64,000 bases of DNA from Luteimonas sp. S4-F44 (GCF_022637415.1 NZ_CP093340.1:2852001-2916000); one strand, 5' to 3'. Counted from the first letter of the stretch, positions 17,001 through 26,987 are shown. Notes: generated by a model from the sequence alone, not told the origin. Made by a program: numbers and translations.

Positions 17001-17984
17001 ATGCCCACCATCGGAATGTTCTCCATGCTGCGCAGGTCCATTCGCCCGCTGTGCTGTGTGCTGCTGATGCTCGCTGCCTCCGGCCTCGGTGCCGTCCAGG
17101 CCGCGCCCGTTGCCAGAGAGGAACGCATCGACCTGTGGCCGGCAGCCGCGGCGGCGGACGGCGGCGACCGGGTCATCGAGCGCAGTCGGGATCCGACGCG
17201 GCCGGACCGGATCGTCGAGGACGTGCGTACGCCCTATCTCGCGATGTACGCGCCGGCACGTCCCAATGGCCAGGCGCTGCTGGTCGTGCCCGGCGGCGGC
17301 TATGCGCGCGTGGTGCTCGACAAGGAGGGCACCGCCTTGATTCCCACCTTCGTCGACGCGGCGGGGATCACGCTGTTCGTGCTGCGCTACCGCCTGCCCG
17401 ACCGGCGCCATGCTGAAGGGCCCGACGCCCCGCTTGCCGATGCCCAGCGCGCGTTGCGGATCATCCGAGCCCGCGCGCGCGACGACGGCATCGACCCGGC
17501 ACGCATCGGGGTGATGGGGTTCTCGGCGGGCGGCCATGTCGCCGCCCGCCTGGCCACCCATCCAGCGCCGGCATACACGCCGGTCGACGCGATCGACCGG
17601 ATCGACGGCCGCCCGGACTTCGCGTTGCTGATCTACCCAGTGATCTCGATGCGCGATGGACTCGCGCATGCCGGGTCGCGCGCCCGCCTGCTGGCCGCGA
17701 GCGACGCGCCGGCCGACCTCGCATTGACGCGCCTGTCGCCCGAGCGCCATGTCGACGCACACACGCCGCCGCTGTTCCTGCTGCACGCACAGGACGACCC
17801 TGCGGTGCCAGTCGGCAACGCCCTGGCGATGCACGCCGCGGCCCTCGCGGCCGGCGTGCCGGCGTCGCTGCACGTCTTTCCCACCGGCGGCCATGGCTTT
17901 GGCGTGCGCGACGCGCACGGGCCATTGGCGCGTTGGCCGCACCTCGCCCTCGACTGGATCGACAGCCTGCCCCCACGCCCATGA
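17001..17984 (+). CDS. Secreted alpha/beta-hydrolase esterase (BD-FAE / COG0657-like)
   Basis: 327 residues. A signal peptide (LRRSIRPLCCVLLMLAASGLGAVQA) precedes an alpha/beta-hydrolase fold. HGG-like oxyanion block VVPGGGY, nucleophile Ser in GFSAGG (about residue 175), acid Asp in HAQDDPAVP (about 264) and His in GGHGFG (about 297) form the triad. Related secreted enzymes deacetylate xylan or pectin or cleave feruloyl esters. Start choice is open: ATG 17001, 17016 and 17025 all keep the signal peptide, and none has a strong ribosome site. It overlaps the next esterase by ATGA. An operator-like site lies just upstream. Confidence 0.85.
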   Translation: MPTIGMFSMLRRSIRPLCCVLLMLAASGLGAVQAAPVAREERIDLWPAAAAADGGDRVIERSRDPTRPDRIVEDVRTPYLAMYAPARPNGQALLVVPGGGYARVVLDKEGTALIPTFVDAAGITLFVLRYRLPDRRHAEGPDAPLADAQRALRIIRARARDDGIDPARIGVMGFSAGGHVAARLATHPAPAYTPVDAIDRIDGRPDFALLIYPVISMRDGLAHAGSRARLLAASDAPADLALTRLSPERHVDAHTPPLFLLHAQDDPAVPVGNALAMHAAALAAGVPASLHVFPTGGHGFGVRDAHGPLARWPHLALDWIDSLPPRP

Positions 17985-19576
17985 CCGACACGCCGACCAA
18001 TCCCCACCGCCGTCGCCTGCTCCAGGCCGGCGCCTTCGCCGGCGCCCTCGCCGCCCTGCCCGCTGCCTTCGCCGCCGCGCCCCGCACCAGCGTCGCGCGC
18101 GTGGCGGGCGGCCGCATCGGCGGCGCGATCGAGGACGGCGTACACGTCTTCCGCGGCGTGCGCTACGGCGCCGACACTGCACCGCGACGGTTCATGCCCG
18201 CCGCCGCCGCGCCGACCTGGCGCGGCGTGCACGACGCCCTGGCCTATGGCGCGTCCGCCCCGCAGCGCGGCGGCGAAGGCCCGGGCAGTGAGGACTGCCT
18301 GTTCCTCAACGTCTGGACACCCGGCCTGCGCGACGGTGCGCGCCGACCGATCCTGGTCTACATCCACGGCGGCGCGTTCTCGACCGGATCGGGCAGCGAT
18401 CCGCTCTACGACGGCGGCGCGCTGTGCCGTCGCGGCGATGTCGTAGTCGTGACCTTGAACCATCGCTTGAACGCGTTCGGCTACCTGGCGCTGCGCGACC
18501 TCGGCGGCCCGGCGCTGGCGCAGTCGGGCAATGTCGGTCAGCTCGACCTGGTGCAGGCGCTGCAGTGGGTCGCGGCGCATGCCGACGCGTTCGGCGGCGA
18601 CGCGGGCAATGTGACGCTGTTCGGCCAGTCGGGCGGCGGCGCGAAGATCGCCACACTGATGGCGATGCCATCCGCGCGCGGGCTGTTCCACCGCGCCTGG
18701 ACGATGAGCGGGCAGCAGGTCACCGCGGCCGGGCCGCGCGCCGCCGACCAGCGCGCGCGCCTGTATCTGGACGCGCTGGGCGTGGCGCCCGCGGACGTCG
18801 AGCGCCTGCGTACGCTGCCGATGCAGGCGTTGCTCGACGCGCAGCGCGTACGCGACCCCTCGCGCGTGGAGGACAGCAGCCTGTACTTCGGCCCGGTCGT
18901 GGACACGGTGACGTTGCCGCGCCACCCGTTCTGGCCGGATGCGCCCCCGCAGTCGGCGCAGATCCCGATGGTGATCGGCAACACGCGTGACGAGACCCGC
19001 GCCTTCCTCGGCCACGATGCGGACAACTTCAGCCTGGACTGGGAGGCGTTGCCGGCCAAGCTGCGCACGCAGCAGTTCGTCGATCTCGACCCCGCGGTCG
19101 TGATCGCCGAGTACCGGCGGCTGTACCCGGAGTACACGCCGTCGGAGGTGTTCTTCGCCGCCACCACTGCTGGCCGCTCGTGGCGCGGCGCGGTCGAGGA
19201 ACTGGAGGTGCGCGCCGCCCAGGGCCACAACACCTGGGCCTATCAACTCGACTGGTATCCGCACGGCGGCGAGCGGATGCGCGCGTTCCACACGCTCGAC
19301 ATCCCGCTGGTGTTCGGCACCACCGATCGTGCCGACAGCCGCACCGGCGACGATGCGCGCGCGCGCGACATGGCGGCGGCGATGCAGGGCGCCCTGCTCG
19401 CGTTCGCGCGTTCGGGAGACCCGAACCATGCCGGCCTGACGCACTGGGCGCCGTACAGCCTGGCGCGCCGCGAGACGATGGTCTTCGACACCCCCTCTCG
19501 GCTCGAGGACGACCCGCGCGGCGGCGAGCGCCGGCTCTATCGCCAGGCGCCGTTCGTGCAGCGCGGCACGCAATAG
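17981..19576 (+). CDS. Type-B carboxylesterase, Tat-like signal
   Basis: 531 residues. The N-terminus NPHRRRLLQAGAFAGALAALPAAFA resembles a twin-arginine signal. The type-B carboxylesterase fold shows EDCLFLNVWTP, the oxyanion motif HGGAF, nucleophile Ser217 in FGQSGGG, an acid Glu in NTRDETRAF (about 338) and the catalytic His in LTHWAPY (about 488). Translationally coupled to the preceding esterase (ATGA overlap). In this locus it most likely removes methyl or acyl esters from pectic oligosaccharides in the periplasm, but family members have wide substrate ranges. Confidence 0.87.
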   Translation: MTDTPTNPHRRRLLQAGAFAGALAALPAAFAAAPRTSVARVAGGRIGGAIEDGVHVFRGVRYGADTAPRRFMPAAAAPTWRGVHDALAYGASAPQRGGEGPGSEDCLFLNVWTPGLRDGARRPILVYIHGGAFSTGSGSDPLYDGGALCRRGDVVVVTLNHRLNAFGYLALRDLGGPALAQSGNVGQLDLVQALQWVAAHADAFGGDAGNVTLFGQSGGGAKIATLMAMPSARGLFHRAWTMSGQQVTAAGPRAADQRARLYLDALGVAPADVERLRTLPMQALLDAQRVRDPSRVEDSSLYFGPVVDTVTLPRHPFWPDAPPQSAQIPMVIGNTRDETRAFLGHDADNFSLDWEALPAKLRTQQFVDLDPAVVIAEYRRLYPEYTPSEVFFAATTAGRSWRGAVEELEVRAAQGHNTWAYQLDWYPHGGERMRAFHTLDIPLVFGTTDRADSRTGDDARARDMAAAMQGALLAFARSGDPNHAGLTHWAPYSLARRETMVFDTPSRLEDDPRGGERRLYRQAPFVQRGTQ

Positions 19577-19627
19577 CCGGGTCGGGCGCCCGGCGCATGC
19601 CGGACGCGCCCAAGCGCCGCGCGTACC

Positions 19628-22600
19628 TCAGCGCACCGGCGCGACGTTGTTCAGGCGTGTGACTTCTTCGGCATCGCCGGGCAGCGTGATCCGCACCTGC
19701 GCGCCATCTGGCAAGCGGCCCGCCGGCTGCAGGCGCACGGTCGCGGTGCGCGGACGCAGGTCCCGCGGCGCCGCGAGCGGCGGCAGGTCCGCACGCGCGA
19801 GTTCGCGCCCGTCCGCAGTCTCGAGGATCGCCACGCCACCGGGCGCATCGGCATGGCCGAGACTGTGCACCGTCGCCTCGACCGCCCCGTCGACCACGCG
19901 CACATCGCCGCGGCCGATGCCGATGTCCGGGCGCGCGTTCACCGGCGTGCCGGCCTCGATGCGCTCGAACTCGAACACCTGGGTCTGGCCGGGCGCGAAT
20001 GCCAGATCGACCGATGCACTCGATTCGAGCCGGACCTCGCGCGTCTGCGCGCGACCGTCGATGGTCTCGTTGCCGCTGCGGTCCACGCCGCTGACCATGC
20101 GCCAGCGCCCGGGGGCGACGTTCCAGCCGGTCATCGTCGCGTGCGCGGTGCGCGTGCCGGTGTTGTGCGCGATGACCTTGAAGCGTTCGCGCGAAGGCGC
20201 CGAGACCAGTAGCGCGACCGTTTCCGCCTGGGCGTCGTCGGCGAAGCGCCAGCTCACCGTGTGCCCGGGGTAGGTCGTATTGCGCTTGAGCGCCAGCCCG
20301 CCCAGCCGCGCGCGCTGCAGGAATTCGCTCGGCGCTTCGACCCGGTCCGACCACCAGTGGCCTTCGGTGTTCATGTATTCGCGCTGCGCCTTGGCTTGGA
20401 TGCCGTCGGCATGCAGCGACTCGAGATAGCGCTTGTCGCCGGTCTGCTGCCAGGCGAACACGCTCTGCACGCCGGTCTCGCCGCTGTCGGCCGATTGCTG
20501 CAGACGCTGGCCCCAGTCCGCGCGCCGGTCGAGCGCATCGACATAGTTCTCCGCCAGGTTCGACAGACCGGTCGGGCCGCTGCGGTCCACCCGGTACTGC
20601 AGCGGGCGAAGGTACTTCGCATCGCCGGTCCAACGCCACGCCGCCCAGTACAGGTGCATGGTGTCGGCGCCGCCGGAGCCGTCGAACAGATCGCCGCCGC
20701 GCCGCTCGCCGGTCGCCCAGTGGATCTCGTTGGGGAGCTGCCAGACGCCTTGCTCGTCGGTGTAGGCATGGGCCAGATAGCCGTCGGCCAGTCCGGTGAT
20801 CATCGCCCGGCTGGTCGGATCGGCATTGAACACGCCGAGCACGAAGGCCGGGTGCAGCACCGGGAACGAGTACGGCTTCTGCCACTGCCAGCGCGGTTCG
20901 CGGTAGACCTTGCGCCCGCCGAACCAGTTGCTCGAGAACAGCCGATGCCCCTGCGGGTTGCGCAGCACGATCTTCTCGTCGAGGTCGCGCACGGTCTCCA
21001 TCAGCCGGGTCATCGTCAGCGGATCGCCCCAGTTGAGCAGGACCATCGCACTGTTGGTGTTGATACCCTCCTCGTAGGCATGCAGTTCGTCGGTCTCGAT
21101 CGTCGACAGGCCGCCGGTGAACATGCCGTTGGTATAGGCCGCGTCGGCCAGCGCGGTCAGCGAGGCATTGAGCTTGTCGGGCAGCACGCCCATCAGCGCC
21201 AGGCCCGGCCACTGCTGCAGCAGATCGCTGTCGTCGGAGATGCCACCGCCGAAGTCGCCGAACGGCACCTGGCGCTCGTCGATCCACCATTCGACGAAGC
21301 GCCGGACCGCCTTGAGATCCTCGAGCTGGCGGAACGCCCACAGCGGCACACCGGCCGGTGGCTCGGGCTGCGCGAACGGCGGCCGGCCCTGGCTGTTGTA
21401 GCTCATGTAGTTCCAGTACAACCGGCCCAGCGCGTGGTCGGGATCGACCCGCAACAGATCGCTGATGTCGGCGTAGGCGCGTGCGTAGAGTCGCTGACGC
21501 TTGGAGGTGGTGTGCTCCTCGACCAGGAAGCCCCAGTTGTCGCGCACCTGGTTGAAGCGGTCGGCGACGTGCTCGACCAGCGCCTCGGCGCGCGGCTTGT
21601 AGACCATGCGGATCTGCGCCCCGTCGAGCGCGGCCGCGTCGAAGCCCGGCGCTGCCGAGGCGATGCTGATCCACAGGCTGTCGTCGCTGAGAATGCGATC
21701 GCGCAGGTCCAGCCACAGCGTGCGTGCCTGGCCCGGGCGCACCGAGACCGAGACATCGATCATGTCGCGCGCCGGCCAGATCGGGTCCTTGACGCGGATG
21801 TTGAGCGGGATCGCGCCGGCGCCGTCGACGGTATGCGTGGCCGGCAGGTCGAGCGCGGGCAGGTCGATCGCGATGCCGTCGAGCCCGTCGTACATGTTCT
21901 CCCAACTGTGCGCCCAGCTGCGGATCAGCGGCTGCGCGGCCGGCGCATCGCCGATGCCCGAGGGAATCAGCACATGCACCACCGGCTGCCGCGGCGCATC
22001 GGCCGACGCCGGCGCACGCTTGCGATACGCCGCCCGCCCGGGCAGCGCGATCACGGTGCTGCGTTCCTCCGGTGCGAACCGTCCCTCGATATAACCGCGA
22101 AGTTCGGCGAGATTGGTGTAGTCGACCTCGGCTCCGCTGCGCACGGTGTAGACCTGCCGGACCGAGGCCGCCGGCTCGTCGGCGGCCTCGACGCGATAGG
22201 CCCAGATCTCCTGGATCGGGGTTTCCTGCGCGACGTTCTCGAAGCGCAGATGGCCGCCGCGGCGCAGCGGAAAGTCGTCGACGCTGCGCACGATGCCCTG
22301 CGGCCGGTCGAACAGCGGCTGCAGCGTATCCGCATCGTCACCGGCCAAGACGCGGCCGTAGGCAGCGCCGCGAATCTCGACCCGGTTGACCGGCTCGTCG
22401 GGCAGGGTCAGATCCAGCGCGCGCCCCCCCTCGACGTAGGTATTCCAGTCCGGCAGCTGGAAGTAGTCGTTGCGCCCACGCAACCGCGAGCGGTTGTAGA
22501 CGCCGGGCCAGGTGGTCTCGGCGATGCCGTCGGTGGCCTTCCACATCCACTGTTTGAGATCGCGTGTGTCGGCGAACTCGACCTTGCGGATCGACGTGGT

Positions 22601-23437
22601 CGGCGCGTCGAGCAGCGGCGGCGCCGCGCCATTCTGCCAGCCGTGGCGGAACAGCCAGGCGGCCTGGCGCTGTGCGGGCGCCACCGACGTCGTCGGCGCG
22701 GCAAACGCACGCACCGCCTGGACGCCGGCCGCATCGAGCATACGGTCGTGGATGCGGATGTCGTCGAAGTCGCTGCCGCGCAGGAAGTTGTAACGGCTCT
22801 GCACCTGATGCGGCGCGAGCACGCGCGCGGCCAGGCCGAACTGGTCGAGGCCGGCGTCATAGTCGAAACTCGCCTGGGCGTTCGCCGGCCGCTCCTCGCG
22901 CGCGACCTCGCGTCCGTCCACGTACAAGCGTACGCCGAGCGTCTCGTCCCAGCCGAAGGCGATGTGGGTCCAGGCGTCGGCCGCGGGCGGCGTGTCCATG
23001 CGGAACGACACCCGCGAACGTGCCAGGTTGGCATCGGTCACGAACGCATCGAAGCCGTGCCCGTTCCAGTCGATCCGGAGCCACGCCATGTCCCAGCTCG
23101 AATGGTCGGCATAGCCGACGCGGAAGATCACGAACGGCGCCTCGCCCAGCGGATCGCGCGCACGCCAGAAGAAGCTCAGGGTGCCGCGCTGCGCGTCGAT
23201 GTTGCCCGGCGCATCCCACGACAGCACCCCATCGTCGTCCCAGGTGATCGCGCTGCCGCGCACGCCGTCTTCGACCAGACGCACCTTGTCCTGGAAGTTC
23301 GGCACCGGATCACCGGCAGCAACATCGGCCACCAGCCCGTGGTCGGCCGAGACATGGAACAGCAGCCGGGGCGCCTGCGCATGAGCGGCGGCAGACAGGC
23401 CCAACGCGCACGCGGCGGCCAGGATTCGGATCGACAT
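19628..23437 (-). CDS. Large secreted multidomain protein of unknown activity (LamG-like, helical toroid-like, CARDB-like)
   Basis: 1269 residues; start 23437 opens a clear signal peptide (MSIRILAAACALGLSAAAHA). A LamG/concanavalin-like domain covers roughly residues 60-250 (WTHIAFGWDE, RLYVDGREV, FDDIRIHDRMLD). A beta-rich middle part follows. From about 640 to 1050 there is an aromatic, acidic, helix-rich region (WWIDERQVPFGDFGGGISDD near 715-730; NEIHWATGERRGGDLFDGSG; MHLYWAAWRW) that resembles the (alpha/alpha) toroid folds of polysaccharide lyases and glycosidases. The last 100 residues (from about 1165) look like a CARDB domain. I recognise no named family. It lies 148 bp downstream of a TonB receptor gene with no clear terminator, so it is probably co-transcribed. 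With no other backbone depolymerase in view, it is the best candidate for one. Confidence 0.75.
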   Translation of the reverse strand: MSIRILAAACALGLSAAAHAQAPRLLFHVSADHGLVADVAAGDPVPNFQDKVRLVEDGVRGSAITWDDDGVLSWDAPGNIDAQRGTLSFFWRARDPLGEAPFVIFRVGYADHSSWDMAWLRIDWNGHGFDAFVTDANLARSRVSFRMDTPPAADAWTHIAFGWDETLGVRLYVDGREVAREERPANAQASFDYDAGLDQFGLAARVLAPHQVQSRYNFLRGSDFDDIRIHDRMLDAAGVQAVRAFAAPTTSVAPAQRQAAWLFRHGWQNGAAPPLLDAPTTSIRKVEFADTRDLKQWMWKATDGIAETTWPGVYNRSRLRGRNDYFQLPDWNTYVEGGRALDLTLPDEPVNRVEIRGAAYGRVLAGDDADTLQPLFDRPQGIVRSVDDFPLRRGGHLRFENVAQETPIQEIWAYRVEAADEPAASVRQVYTVRSGAEVDYTNLAELRGYIEGRFAPEERSTVIALPGRAAYRKRAPASADAPRQPVVHVLIPSGIGDAPAAQPLIRSWAHSWENMYDGLDGIAIDLPALDLPATHTVDGAGAIPLNIRVKDPIWPARDMIDVSVSVRPGQARTLWLDLRDRILSDDSLWISIASAAPGFDAAALDGAQIRMVYKPRAEALVEHVADRFNQVRDNWGFLVEEHTTSKRQRLYARAYADISDLLRVDPDHALGRLYWNYMSYNSQGRPPFAQPEPPAGVPLWAFRQLEDLKAVRRFVEWWIDERQVPFGDFGGGISDDSDLLQQWPGLALMGVLPDKLNASLTALADAAYTNGMFTGGLSTIETDELHAYEEGINTNSAMVLLNWGDPLTMTRLMETVRDLDEKIVLRNPQGHRLFSSNWFGGRKVYREPRWQWQKPYSFPVLHPAFVLGVFNADPTSRAMITGLADGYLAHAYTDEQGVWQLPNEIHWATGERRGGDLFDGSGGADTMHLYWAAWRWTGDAKYLRPLQYRVDRSGPTGLSNLAENYVDALDRRADWGQRLQQSADSGETGVQSVFAWQQTGDKRYLESLHADGIQAKAQREYMNTEGHWWSDRVEAPSEFLQRARLGGLALKRNTTYPGHTVSWRFADDAQAETVALLVSAPSRERFKVIAHNTGTRTAHATMTGWNVAPGRWRMVSGVDRSGNETIDGRAQTREVRLESSASVDLAFAPGQTQVFEFERIEAGTPVNARPDIGIGRGDVRVVDGAVEATVHSLGHADAPGGVAILETADGRELARADLPPLAAPRDLRPRTATVRLQPAGRLPDGAQVRITLPGDAEEVTRLNNVAPVR

Positions 23438-23585
23438 CGGGTTCAAGCGGTTGCCTCCCTCGACAGATGCGCCGGCCGTAGCCGGCACGTATACGGATTG
23501 TCGGACGATGCCACGCCGGCCGCACGCGTTCGATACGCCAACGACGATGCGCCAGGCGTGTCGCCGCAGCCGACGCAGGGTGGGC

Positions 23586-26500
23586 TCAGAAGCGATACCG
23601 GGCACCGACGTAGTACTGCCGCCCGGTCACCGTGTAGCGGTCGGGCAGCATCAGATCCGAATCGACATAGCGCCGGTCGGCGGTGTCGAGCAGGTTGATC
23701 GCCTCGAACGTCAGACTGAGCTTGTCGTTGACGCGATAGGACATGTTGAAGTCGACGTTGCGCACGCTGTGCTTGCCGGTCACATCGGCCGTGGCGAGCT
23801 GGTTGCCGTCCAGGTCCCAGACGTTCTCGCGGCTGAGCACCTCGCCGATGTAACCGTCGCGGTAGCTGGTGGACGCGCGCGCACTGAAGCGGCCGTCGTC
23901 GTAGTACAGCGTGGCGTTGTACGAGTTGGGCGAGAGGTTGACCAGCTGGTTCTCGGTCACCTGGGTCACCACCGAGGCATTGCTGTTAGCCGCGGTGCTG
24001 AACACGTACTCGATGTCCGAATCGACGTGGGTGTAGTTCATCTGCACGCCGAAGTTGCGCCAGAACCCGGGCAGGAACGAAAACGGCTGCTGGTAGGTCA
24101 GCTCCCAGCCCTTCAGCGGGCCGCCCGGCGTGTTGTAGTAGCTCTGCACGTTGAAGATCGTCTCGGGCGTGAAGCCCGGCGGCAGCAGATCGAGGGCGTA
24201 GCCCAGGTCGGCCCACGTGCTCAACAGGCGGGTGCGCTGCACATAGCTGTCGATGTCCTTGTAGAACACCGCCGCCGACAGCAGTCCGCCCTCGGCGAAG
24301 TACCACTCGGCGCTGAGGTCGTAATTGGTCGAGCGGAACGGATCGAGCTTGGGATTGCCCAGGTTGATCGAGAACACCCGTCCATCGTCGAAGAAGTTCG
24401 TCGGCCCACCGCTGACACTGGGCGACATGTAGGTCAGGGTCGGCCGGGCCATGGTCTTGGCGGCGCCGAAGCGCAGCACGACGTTCTCGGCCACATCCCA
24501 CGACAGGTTCAGCGACGGCAGCACGTCGGTGTAGCTGTGGCCGACGGTGGTGCCCACCAGTAGGCGCTCACCGGCATCGGCGGTCGCGCTGGCCACGCCG
24601 AAGAAGCGCTCGCAGTTCGCCTCGCCGCCGGTGGGGCACGGTGCCCAGCCCGACGCGTCGATCTGGGTCCGGACCACGCGCACACCGACATTGCCGCGCA
24701 GCGCACGCTCGAGCAGGTCGGTGTTGAAGTCGAGCTGGCCGTAGACCGCCATGCTGCGCTCGGTCACCTCGAAGTTGTTGTTCGAAGCACCGAAATGGCC
24801 GATGCCGGCCAGCCGATAGTCGCCGCCGGGTATGCCGTTGTCGGCATTGCTGTAGATGTCGAGCAGATCGGCGATGCGATCGAAATCCGGGATCAGCCAC
24901 GAAGCCGGCATGCTGCCCGACAGGTTCTTGCCGAAGCCGTCAAGCGTGGTGCTCAGGTCGCCCAGCGTCACCCCGGCCGGCAGCGCCTGCGGCAAGCGAC
25001 CGTAGCTGATATGGCGGTACTCCTGGCTGCGCATCTCGTAATCCTTCCACGCCAGTCCGGTGCGGAAGGTCAGGCTCGGCGTGAAGTCGACGGCCAGATC
25101 CACCTTGGCGCTGTCGAAAGCGTTCTTCACATAGCTTGGATTGAGCCGCACCTCGCTGATGTTGGCGCCGCGCGCGGTGCCGTTGCTGTTGACCGGTACC
25201 GAACCGTAACCCAGCCAGGACCAGGCATCGGCGCTGCTGGCGTCGAACGGGAACGTCATGCTCGGCATCCGCGGATCGCCGCGCATGTCCAGCACGAAGC
25301 CGTCGAGATTGGTGTTGTCGAAGCTGACCATCGAGAACACCGGCCGCGCGTAGTCGGACACCGAATGCCCGAGCGTGGCGTCCAGGCGGACGGCGTCGTT
25401 GAACCGGTGTTCGAGCTGCAGGCTGAACTGCTTGAACTCGGTCGATTCCTCGATCTGGCTCGACTCGGTGCGGAAATCGACATTATCGAACACGCCGTAG
25501 ACCAGGCGATTGCGGTCGTCGACCTGGGCTTCGCGCACGATGATCTGGGTCTTGCCACCGAGATTGGCCGCGCGATGCAGGTTGGCGCCGAGCGAATCCT
25601 CGCGCTGGTCCTTATCGAGCTTGGAATACATCGCGTCGAAACTCAGCAGGGTGTCCTCGCTGATCCGGAACTGCAACGCGCCGGTCACGCCGAGGCGTTC
25701 GATCTCGTGCTTGGTGCGGATGTAACGCGGGTAGCGCGGGATCCAGGCGTTGGTCGCGGTCTCGTAGGCGTCGATGTTCGCCTGCGACCCTTCCGGCCGC
25801 GGCAAGCCGGTGCCGCAGTTGGCCGCGTCGATGCCCCAGGTGCCGTAGCCGTTGTTGCTACTCGGGTTGCCCAGTTCGCCCGACGTGGGGTTGCGCGGCG
25901 TCTGCGGATCGTAGCCCGCGGGCGAGCAGAAGCCGTAGGTGCCGTTGTTGTTGGCGTTGGACTGGTTGGAGTTGCGGTGGTTGCCATGCTCCCAGCGCAC
26001 CGGGTTGTAGCCTTCCTCGTAGATCGAACGCTCGCTGTAGGACGCCGACAGCAACGCGCCGACCCGGCCATCGGCCCAGGTGTTGCTGATCAGGCCCGAC
26101 ACGCGTGGATCGCTTTCCTCCGATAGCTGGTTGTAGCCCAACTGGCCGCTGGCCGAGGCGCGGAAGCCGTCGAAATCGAAGGGGCGCGAACCGCGCAGGT
26201 CGACCGTCGAGCCCAGCGAGCCTTCATCCATCTGTGCCGACTGGGTTTTGTTGACCTTGACCTGGCTGAAGAGCTCGGAGGCGAAGGTGTTGAAGTCGAA
26301 GCCGCGCGAGCGGTTGACGCCAGCGCTGCCGCTGCCGGCAGTCGCCAGCGCTTCCAGACCATTGAGACGCACGCGCGTGAAGTCCGAGCCCAGGCCGCGC
26401 ACGGAGATCCGCTGGCCCTCGCCGCCCTCGCGATCGATCGAGATGCCCGCCACGCGCTGCAGCGACTCGGCGAGGTTCTGGTCGGGGAACTTGCCGATGT

Positions 26501-26723
26501 CCTCGGCGAAGATCGCATCGACTTGCTCGATGCTGTAGCGCTTCTCGTCGAGCGACTTCTGCAGGCTTTCGCGATAGCCGGTGACCGTGACCGCGGCCAT
26601 ATCGGACACGTGTGCGGGACCTTCGGCGGCCTGCTGGGCAAAGGCCGGCGATGCCAGCGCGACGGCGACGCCGGCCGCGAGCATGGAAACCGGTAACTTC
26701 CGGCGATCGGTCGCGTGTTGCAT
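23586..26723 (-). CDS. TonB-dependent receptor, Xanthomonas/Caulobacter subfamily (pectin locus, first copy)
   Basis: 1045 residues. The start at 26723 has a GGAGGAG ribosome site and opens a signal peptide ending ASPAFAQQ. A TonB-box-like VTVTGYRES precedes the plug domain (EDIGKFPDQNLAESLQRVAG, RGLGSDFTRVRLNG, RGFDFNTFASELF), followed by a 22-strand barrel ending in YYVGARYRF with a terminal Phe, as outer-membrane proteins need. Such receptors of the TIGR01782 type import oligosaccharides. It shares its plan with the adjacent receptor at 26988-29795. An operator-like site lies 59-77 nt upstream, and the large LamG-like protein gene follows. Confidence 0.93.
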   Translation of the reverse strand: MQHATDRRKLPVSMLAAGVAVALASPAFAQQAAEGPAHVSDMAAVTVTGYRESLQKSLDEKRYSIEQVDAIFAEDIGKFPDQNLAESLQRVAGISIDREGGEGQRISVRGLGSDFTRVRLNGLEALATAGSGSAGVNRSRGFDFNTFASELFSQVKVNKTQSAQMDEGSLGSTVDLRGSRPFDFDGFRASASGQLGYNQLSEESDPRVSGLISNTWADGRVGALLSASYSERSIYEEGYNPVRWEHGNHRNSNQSNANNNGTYGFCSPAGYDPQTPRNPTSGELGNPSSNNGYGTWGIDAANCGTGLPRPEGSQANIDAYETATNAWIPRYPRYIRTKHEIERLGVTGALQFRISEDTLLSFDAMYSKLDKDQREDSLGANLHRAANLGGKTQIIVREAQVDDRNRLVYGVFDNVDFRTESSQIEESTEFKQFSLQLEHRFNDAVRLDATLGHSVSDYARPVFSMVSFDNTNLDGFVLDMRGDPRMPSMTFPFDASSADAWSWLGYGSVPVNSNGTARGANISEVRLNPSYVKNAFDSAKVDLAVDFTPSLTFRTGLAWKDYEMRSQEYRHISYGRLPQALPAGVTLGDLSTTLDGFGKNLSGSMPASWLIPDFDRIADLLDIYSNADNGIPGGDYRLAGIGHFGASNNNFEVTERSMAVYGQLDFNTDLLERALRGNVGVRVVRTQIDASGWAPCPTGGEANCERFFGVASATADAGERLLVGTTVGHSYTDVLPSLNLSWDVAENVVLRFGAAKTMARPTLTYMSPSVSGGPTNFFDDGRVFSINLGNPKLDPFRSTNYDLSAEWYFAEGGLLSAAVFYKDIDSYVQRTRLLSTWADLGYALDLLPPGFTPETIFNVQSYYNTPGGPLKGWELTYQQPFSFLPGFWRNFGVQMNYTHVDSDIEYVFSTAANSNASVVTQVTENQLVNLSPNSYNATLYYDDGRFSARASTSYRDGYIGEVLSRENVWDLDGNQLATADVTGKHSVRNVDFNMSYRVNDKLSLTFEAINLLDTADRRYVDSDLMLPDRYTVTGRQYYVGARYRF

Positions 26724-26781
26724 GGTCGGCTCCTCCCCCTGTGTCGCGCATCGAGCGGTGACATCAGCACCGCGCCCCAGG

Positions 26782-26800
26782 AATGACACCGCTGGTCATT
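26782..26800 (+). promoter_or_regulatory. Operator-like site upstream of the first TonB receptor
   Basis: Plus strand AATGACACCGCTGGTCATT. This is the most symmetric of the five sites: AATGAC and GTCATT arms around a 7-bp centre. Confidence 0.75.
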
Positions 26801-26939
26801 CGGGCCGAAACGGTAACAGCGGCGACATGCGCGGCGCATCTTGCAGCGCAACACGCGCGACATCGACGCGTGCATCGAACACGCGCAGGCACCGAGAGAT
26901 TCCCGTCACGCGCCTGCATTGCGCTGGCCCGCGCACACA

Positions 26940-26971
26940 AAAACGGAGCGGCCCGAAGGCCGCCCCGTTTT
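26940..26971 (-). terminator. Rho-independent terminator of the second TonB receptor gene
   Basis: Plus strand AAAACGGAGCGGCC, CGAA, GGCCGCCCCGTTTT. Read on the minus strand it gives a 14-bp stem with a UUCG loop and a U-run, directly after the receptor stop at 26988. The one imperfect pair becomes a G-U wobble only in the minus-strand RNA, which supports that direction. Confidence 0.88.
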
Positions 26972-26987
26972 GCCACACGCAGATCGA

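Noticed and set aside
23450..23500. Terminator between the first TonB receptor and the LamG-like gene
   Set aside because: A GCCGGC-type hairpin exists but no U-tract follows, so read-through is more likely than a stop.
20261..23698. Very long plus-strand open frame (1145 codons) opposite the LamG-like protein and receptor genes
   Set aside because: Its translation is Arg/Val/Ala-rich with no motif, and the minus strand has signal peptide, domains and family matches. It is a frame shadow of GC-rich DNA.
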